A stretch of DNA of 64,000 bases, taken from positions 186,001-250,000 of the forward strand of contig NZ_FOTB01000006.1 in assembly GCF_900114445.1 (NCBI RefSeq), in the 5' to 3' direction. Below the pieces are notes generated by a model. That model was not told where the DNA came from, did not search any database, and was given only the letters and a program-made list of their open reading frames with translations. Source of the DNA: Salinicoccus halodurans. Lineage in GTDB: Bacteria > Bacillota > Bacilli > Staphylococcales > Salinicoccaceae. Shown piece after piece: positions 58,989 to 64,000 of the stretch. Made by a program: the position numbers and the translations under genes. Every line of letters starts with the position of its first letter. Position 1 is the stretch's first letter.

Positions 58989-60275
58989 ATGGAAAAAATA
59001 GAGTATCGTTTTGATAAAAAGGAGGTTTCTGATTTTAGAAATTCTAGTTATGGTAAACGATATAATAAATTATTGTTAAAGGATAGCAAAATATATGGAT
59101 TAGACAGAAATATTAGAGATTTCATTCTTTATACTAGAAAAAAAGAATTAGAATCTTTAAACAAATCTACGAATGTTTGGACATCTACAAAATACTTCTT
59201 AGAGAATCATTTCGATATTTTTAATTTTCATGACTTATTTACCAAAGATAAAGGTTTAATAAAATTTTTTATCGTAGTGTCATCTGAACAAGGAAACACA
59301 ATAGAAAAAATTTGTGAAGATTATAATGTCCATTATAAAATCTATTCATGTACTATAAAAGAAACAAATGTACAAATTTCCATATTTGTTATTTATGCCA
59401 AAAATGAGACTGGTAGAGAAATATGGAGACAATGTGAATACGCTGGATTGAGAATTGGTGTTTATAGTTACAGTGATATTACTTCTAAAAGTTTACGCTT
59501 CTATAAGATATATAATGGTAGAAGTTTTCCATTGGATAAGCCTGCAACAAATAATTATTATGCTGCTTTAAGTGGGTACAGGAAAGATTTAAGGCATAGC
59601 TTTAAATCTAAATGGGAGGCTGATTTTGCAAGATTCTTGGAGTTTCAAAATTTAAACTGGCTTTATGAAGATCCATCATATTTCATTGATACTGGTGGTA
59701 AATATTATCTTCCTGATTTTTATATCAAAAAAGGAAATGACAGTGTTCTTGTTGAAATAAAAGGAAGATGGGACAAAAGAAGTTTAAGTCACATAGATTA
59801 CTCTTTGAGAAAATCGGATAATAATCACTTAATAATCGACTCAGATGTAATTAAGATTTTAACTGATAAATATAAAACAAGTATCCCAAGTTGGGAAACT
59901 AATAAAATGAGCTTCGTAAAAAAAGTGGTTCCTGTAGTCGGTACTAATATCGCCAACAGAACACAGTACATAAATAAATTATCAAAGAATGATTCGGTGT
60001 GTTTAATAAGAGAAAATAATAATTTATATGATGAGTTTGCTATAATGGTTACTGATGAATTACAAAATCAAATAGGATATATAAAGTCGGAGTGGGCATC
60101 TATTATATCTGAATTTATGAATTATGGATTTACGTTTGATTCTAAAATTGAAAAAATCGAAAGAAACTTTATTAATATTTCAATAAAAGTGAGCAATGTT
60201 GATTTTAATAAAGTAAATAAAAGTATAATAGATTCGAAAATAAAGTATAAACTTCTTAAAGAGATATTTAGATAA
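58989..60275 (+). CDS. PD-(D/E)XK nuclease fused to a HIRAN domain
   Basis: 428 aa. Residues 1-200 are an unrecognised N-terminal domain. Residues 205-262 have the nuclease core SKWEADFARFLEF (Glu210), KYYLPDFYI (Asp243) and VLVEIKGRW (Glu256, Lys258). Residues about 313-390 (VVGTNIANRTQYINKLSKNDSVCLIRENNNLYDEFAIMV ... IGYI) are a HIRAN domain, which binds DNA 3' ends in fork-remodelling enzymes. The combination points to a DNA-structure-guided nuclease, plausibly a phage-defence effector. AT-rich and last gene of the cargo island. Confidence 0.8.
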   Translation: MEKIEYRFDKKEVSDFRNSSYGKRYNKLLLKDSKIYGLDRNIRDFILYTRKKELESLNKSTNVWTSTKYFLENHFDIFNFHDLFTKDKGLIKFFIVVSSEQGNTIEKICEDYNVHYKIYSCTIKETNVQISIFVIYAKNETGREIWRQCEYAGLRIGVYSYSDITSKSLRFYKIYNGRSFPLDKPATNNYYAALSGYRKDLRHSFKSKWEADFARFLEFQNLNWLYEDPSYFIDTGGKYYLPDFYIKKGNDSVLVEIKGRWDKRSLSHIDYSLRKSDNNHLIIDSDVIKILTDKYKTSIPSWETNKMSFVKKVVPVVGTNIANRTQYINKLSKNDSVCLIRENNNLYDEFAIMVTDELQNQIGYIKSEWASIISEFMNYGFTFDSKIEKIERNFINISIKVSNVDFNKVNKSIIDSKIKYKLLKEIFR

Positions 60276-60697
60276 TTAAATTTTAAAGTCAGTAAATTTA
60301 TTAATACAAACGTAGTTATAGATTAACATTATGCACTTTAAACATAAAATTGCAAAGAACGAAGAATAACCCCTCTTTCGGATATTACTCCAATTGAGGG
60401 GTTTGTTAAACCATACATCTATGGCAATGACTCCATAGTCGTATTAATGTTTTATGCTATAGTTTGATTATTTTTTTAAACACTACTGCTTATGCGACTT
60501 GTCGATAATGATTATTTAACTCTTAATTCCTGACTCGGGTTTTTTCTAGCAATATCTACCAAACCTGCTATAATCATATTTGGAATATACCATACGAGCT
60601 GGTGCAGCGGAAACTGCATCAGCTTTTTTATGTATCCCGCCCTCTCGGACGGGTGCAGATAGCACACAAGTGCATGTGTACATATACGTTATTGGCT
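60276..60697. other. Intergenic with two terminators, no gene
   Basis: AACCCCTC/GAGGGGTT (60368-60403) ends the nuclease unit. AGCTGgTGCAG/CTGCAtCAGCT with T6 (60598-60634) faces the lysin end. The bases after it resemble 4186-4262 beside the prophage A lysin. Confidence 0.6.
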
Positions 60698-61449
60698 TTA
60701 GCTAAATGTGCCCCACGGCCCATCTTCTCCGACAGCGCCTGTCACACTATCCCATGTGTTGTACGGCAACCACCATGTCTGTCTGTTTTGCTCGTATTCG
60801 ATCCAAACATGATTACCTTGCCTGCAAAGATATGCGTACTTAATTTTATACCCTGGATATACCCATCCACCTTCTGGATTGCTGACAAACGGCCCGTTCG
60901 CCCGACTCATAATTCGGGAACCGCCAACAGTAAATGTACCTTTCGCTTTGATATACTGCGTACCGTAATCATTTGTTTCCCAGTCTCCAACTGTGTATGG
61001 CGTTTGTTGCTCATCAGTTTGGCTACCATACAGCTTCAGTTCCTGCCCCACTCTGAGCGTTGTTGGGTCTGCAATGCCATTCCAAGTCATCAAATCATCG
61101 GCAGTGAAATCTTCAGTGGCAGCAATACTATAGAGCGTATCGCCTTGCTGCACAATATAGACATCTGGTGTCGGAGATGGAGCGTCCGGCACAGATACTT
61201 CTGTTCCACCGGATTCACCAATAATGTCCTCGCCAGTCTCAAGCGCATATTTCGGGCTATACACACTGCATTTCTTCCACTCATACCCCGGATACGCACT
61301 GTGGGGGAACATGCCCCCCATCGCAATATTGTCCTGGTCCAGTGCATTGTTCAAATCCGCAAAGGATGCCATCGCTGCATCGGTCAGTTCTTCTTGAGTA
61401 TAGTCCCCTGCAATCAGAATGCCCATGGAAAGGTCATTACTGTTACCGA
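60698..61449 (-). pseudogene. Amidase endolysin, 3' part (LysM + SH3-like)
   Basis: Second half of an amidase (GNSNDLSMGILIAGDYTQEELTDAAM), a LysM (VQQGDTLYSIAATEDFTADDLMTWNG) and a C-terminal SH3-like domain ending WDSVTGAVGEDGPWG, similar to the end of the prophage A lysin. Separated from its N-terminal half by the 273-bp insertion; a GTG inside the element could start a truncated product. Confidence 0.88.
61445..61449. repeat. Target-site duplication, left (ACCGA)
   Basis: Five bases identical to 61723-61727, flanking the element. Confidence 0.85.
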
Positions 61450-61722
61450 TGTTTAATGCAAGATTCAAATACACATTATTGCAGAATCTAAAGACTAATA
61501 TTGCAATGTTAATTACATAAAGAATACTTCACGATTTGATGTGGAGAAACAAGCATGATAGCCTTGCTGGCAATGCCAGATTACTTTTGAGCTCTGGCTT
61601 CCTGGCTCTTATTCATGCTTGTAGAGGCTCCATGTCAAATTGATTTAATACTATATATTCTTCCTTGCAAAACTATGTACTATGCCTTTGCAATATTATG
61701 TATTTTAAAAATGCAAAACACA
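61450..61722. mobile_element. 273-bp miniature transposon with Tn7/Mu-type ends
   Basis: Starts TGTTTAATGCAAG and ends TGCAAAACACA. The ends form a 34-bp imperfect inverted repeat (24 of 34 positions). Each end carries three TGCA-centred repeats at offsets 8, 31 and 53/54, a 22-23-bp period like transposase (TnsB/TniA) sites. It is flanked by ACCGA on both sides. Deleting the element and one ACCGA restores the amidase motif GYHVGNSND. The core holds a branched hairpin (ACAAGCATGA 61549-61558 with TCATGCTTGT 61613-61622; CTGGC-AAT-GCCAG 61567-61579). No ORF; it must be mobilised in trans. Confidence 0.85.
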
Positions 61723-61727
61723 ACCGA
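61723..61727. repeat. Target-site duplication, right (ACCGA)
   Basis: Partner of 61445-61449. Confidence 0.85.
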
Positions 61728-62388
61728 CATGATATCCGACGATAGGCAGCGAGTGATTGTAATGGATAACCGCTCTCGGTCCGTCTGGCGTTTCTATAAT
61801 ATTGTGCGGCTCAATCGAGAACTTATATCCAATACATGGCCAATCATGCGTATGCACATGGAACCGGGCAAAGGCTTCAGTCGTGCTCCCTGCAAGCGTT
61901 GAAAGTGTGGCACTATGGTGAATGCCTCTTTCAAGCTGCGCAATCGGTGTTTGATAGTGCGGTGCCGCCCATCTTGTCGATTCTGCAAGCTTTCCTCTCA
62001 TATCTACCAATACACCTTCGAATGTGTCATCATATAGTGCCATTTCTTTTCGGACGAAATAGTCCGCAATGACCAAATCATCTGTGTCTGTCTTGATAAC
62101 AAGTACTTCATTTTCATAAATCAGCTTATACACGAAGTCTTGCCAAAAGTTTGCCGCACTTTTATCTGTGTTCGGCCGCACATTCAATTTATAGAATAGT
62201 GTATTGCTTTGTGCTTTGTTCTCTTTCATCACACGGAATTCACTATCACTGATGGTGCGGCCGATAAAGTTGATACAGGTATCGAGTGCCAAACGTTTCA
62301 GGTAGACACGATTTGTCGTTTCAATCGACAATTCAATTTCACTCAAGCGTACTTCTTTGTTTCTATTCATAAAATCTAAGATGCCCAC
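61723..62388 (-). pseudogene. Portal::amidase chimera
   Basis: From GTG 62388 (GGAGGTG 8 nt upstream) the first ~125 codons are a portal N-terminus (KLNVRPNTDKSAANFWQDFVYKLIYENEVL), homologous to 23591-24730. At about 62000-62010 the frame passes without interruption into an amidase_2/PGRP endolysin (MRGKLAESTRWAAPHY... GIHHSATL... WPCIGYKF ... GYHVG). In prophage A about 18-19 kb separate lysin and portal, so a deletion of that order fused them. The chimera is cut off by the mobile element. Confidence 0.88.
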
Positions 62389-62409
62389 ATTGTATTCACC
62401 TCCTGCAAT

Positions 62410-64000
62410 CTATCCCAGCATGGCATCCATCATGTCCAGTGATTTATTGATATCTTTCTGGAGCACTTCATCCGAACGATACAGCGCATGCAAGAATGCA
62501 TGGAAGCCGTCCGTTTTTCGCCTGACGGGGTCTTTCTTGATAAACTCTTTATTGCCATCTTTTCCAATCTTGACCGCGGTATTGTTCGTATTCCACCGCA
62601 TCAGCGGATTATCGCCCCAGATGACTTGATGGTTATTAAATATCATTTCAACCCTTGGTGATATTTGTGCATGAACTGATTTCATATAGTTGAGAGGCTC
62701 CAATTCAATCCCTGCGCCTTGAAATGCCGGGCGGGTGATATCATATCGGAACCGGTCAATCATGACCTTATGCACCCTCAAATTAAGCCGTCTACATTCT
62801 TTTTGTATCCATTCGACCATCAGTTCTGGTGCAATCGTTGGTGTATCCACAATAGTGAGATGCCCTTCTTTCTCCCATTCTTCAATCGGTGGTCCAAGCG
62901 AAACTTTATCCAGGAACCCACGACGGGCAAATTGATGACTATGCCATATATAGTTATTATCAACACGGAATAAGAAACCAATCGCAGCGAAGTCTACTGT
63001 ATTGGCGTAATCGACACCAACAACGGCGGTTCTGTTATTAAGTAACGGCATCGGCCGATTGGTTTTCATAATGTCTTCCCAGGTAGCCACAATCTTCTCC
63101 AGATCCTCTTCTGGCAAGTTCATACGCTTAGTCATGAATTCAGCACGAGAAGTGCCGTCATAATTAAATTTCATGTATTCCTCTTGAATTTCTTCAAAGA
63201 GTATTTCAGCGTATTCACTCATCGGCTGGGAAAACATCGGGTTTGCTTTCTCCCAATTTTTTTGATCAGCTACTTCTTTTTCATCGTCCAGTTTGCAAAT
63301 AAAAACGAACATCTTAGAATCAGGATGTTCGCCATCTAATATATTATTCGCAATGCGTTTCATGTTATCTAGATAACCATCTCTGACATAACCGTCTGTA
63401 CCAATGTAGAACTTCCGTGAGTCTTTTTTCTTACCCATACCAGAGGTGTATACATTGACCAGATCAGAGCTTTCATAAGCATGTATTTCATCAAAAATAA
63501 CGAAGCCCTGGCGCCCACCGTCTTTTGTTTTCGGGTTTGCCGTATGGAACTTAAACTTTGAGTTGGTGCCATTCGATTTGATTTCCAACTTCGTTTTGTA
63601 GAATGCTCTTTGAAGTGTGGTTGCGGCATTGATTGAATCATATATTTCTTCAAAGCTTGTTTTTGCCTGTTCTTCGCTGTTCGCTACTACAGAGCCATTA
63701 TAGTTTTCAATACCATGCAATTCAGATATTAGATAGTGACTGATGACGGATATTAATCCGTTTTTACCACCGCCACGCCCCATCATTATCAGGAACTCTT
63801 TATAGTAGCTCCTATTATTATGTGAGTGAAATAAAAATATAAAGCTGATGATGAATTTTTGAAATGGCTGCAAAGGGAAATACCACTTCTCTGCAAACTT
63901 GATACATTTGCTGATGTGTTCTTCATCAAAATATAAATCGCCGGATTCAACTCTCTTAAAAATCGATTTTTCAAGCAGTTTTATTAACTTTATTCGCTCG
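62410..64000 (-). CDS. Terminase large subunit of prophage B (5' end off the window)
   Basis: Open frame to the right edge, co-linear and very similar to 24746-26434 (MMGRGGGKNG, FVIFDEIHAYESSDLV, VVGVDYANTVDFAAIG). No lesion in the visible 530 codons, so this gene is younger or less decayed than its neighbour. Confidence 0.94.
   Translation of the reverse strand, partial: ERIKLIKLLEKSIFKRVESGDLYFDEEHISKCIKFAEKWYFPLQPFQKFIISFIFLFHSHNNRSYYKEFLIMMGRGGGKNGLISVISHYLISELHGIENYNGSVVANSEEQAKTSFEEIYDSINAATTLQRAFYKTKLEIKSNGTNSKFKFHTANPKTKDGGRQGFVIFDEIHAYESSDLVNVYTSGMGKKKDSRKFYIGTDGYVRDGYLDNMKRIANNILDGEHPDSKMFVFICKLDDEKEVADQKNWEKANPMFSQPMSEYAEILFEEIQEEYMKFNYDGTSRAEFMTKRMNLPEEDLEKIVATWEDIMKTNRPMPLLNNRTAVVGVDYANTVDFAAIGFLFRVDNNYIWHSHQFARRGFLDKVSLGPPIEEWEKEGHLTIVDTPTIAPELMVEWIQKECRRLNLRVHKVMIDRFRYDITRPAFQGAGIELEPLNYMKSVHAQISPRVEMIFNNHQVIWGDNPLMRWNTNNTAVKIGKDGNKEFIKKDPVRRKTDGFHAFLHALYRSDEVLQKDINKSLDMMDAMLG

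Noticed and set aside
60602-61456. 284-codon plus-strand frame across the prophage B lysin
   Set aside because: Antisense to clear LysM/SH3 coding sequence and crosses a terminator; no homology-like motifs.
61450-61722. Self-splicing intron in the endolysin gene
   Set aside because: Phage lysins often hold group I introns, but here the 5' exon U and terminal G rules are not met together. The segment has inverted-repeat ends and a 5-bp duplication, which fit transposition.

Overview
The window comes from a low-to-moderate GC Gram-positive of the family Staphylococcaceae. Supporting traits are a FadX-like CoA-transferase next to an acyl-CoA synthetase, a SpeG-like polyamine acetyltransferase, a staphylococcal-type thermonuclease, a QsrR/CatR-like DUF24 regulator divergent from a ring-cleavage dioxygenase, an fMet-Asp-Phe-His-Gly-Asn-Glu-Ser tRNA operon, and siphophages of staphylococcal style. 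The genus cannot be fixed from sequence alone (Salinicoccus, Jeotgalicoccus or a similar relative is possible).

Layout. 1-3280: chromosomal fatty-acid or short-chain acyl-CoA genes and the original terminator of the tRNA operon. 3282-44156: a complete siphovirus prophage (prophage A) inserted in the 3' end of tRNA-Ser(GGA), bounded by a 20-bp direct repeat. From its left end it carries one plus-strand moron. Minus-strand late genes follow: endolysin, holin, small lysis ORFs, a tail protein with an S74-like chaperone, a Wzy-like polysaccharide polymerase, a pectate-lyase-fold fibre, distal tail, tape measure, frameshifted chaperones, a glycosyltransferase, major tail, connectors, major capsid, ClpP-like protease, portal, terminase and HNH. 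Minus-strand early genes come next: a RinA-like regulator, MazG, DUF1064 nuclease, DnaB-like helicase, G39P-like loader, DnaD-like initiator with iterons, MBL protein, RecT and a Rad50-like ATPase. The right end holds the lysogeny switch and integrase. 44142-44883: eight tRNAs. 44884-52000: ordinary chromosome (a broken Rieske oxidoreductase, MerR/TipAS regulator, nuclease, M20 peptidase, DUF24 regulator/dioxygenase pair, speG). 52250-64000 (beyond the window): the left part of a second, related but damaged prophage (prophage B).

Prophage B starts with an att-like arm resembling that of prophage A and then carries an AT-rich accessory island (52.4-60.3 kb). The island encodes membrane/OB-fold and DUF4352 proteins, two LexA-box promoters, a membrane coiled-coil protein, an AbiF-like dual-HEPN protein preceded by its own small structured RNA, and a PD-(D/E)XK nuclease fused to a HIRAN domain. 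After the island, a large deletion fused the portal gene in frame to an amidase endolysin. That endolysin is also interrupted by a 273-bp miniature element with Tn7/Mu-type ends.

Most interesting signals: (1) threonine-run C-terminal tails on both major capsid and major tail proteins, with a glycosyltransferase gene translationally coupled to the tail gene, suggesting a virion O-glycosylation system; (2) the miniature Tn7-like element with three phased repeats at each end, a perfect target duplication and a structured core; (3) the AbiF/RNA and HIRAN-nuclease cargo; (4) a self-promoted Wzy-like polymerase inside the tail operon, a likely surface-conversion gene.
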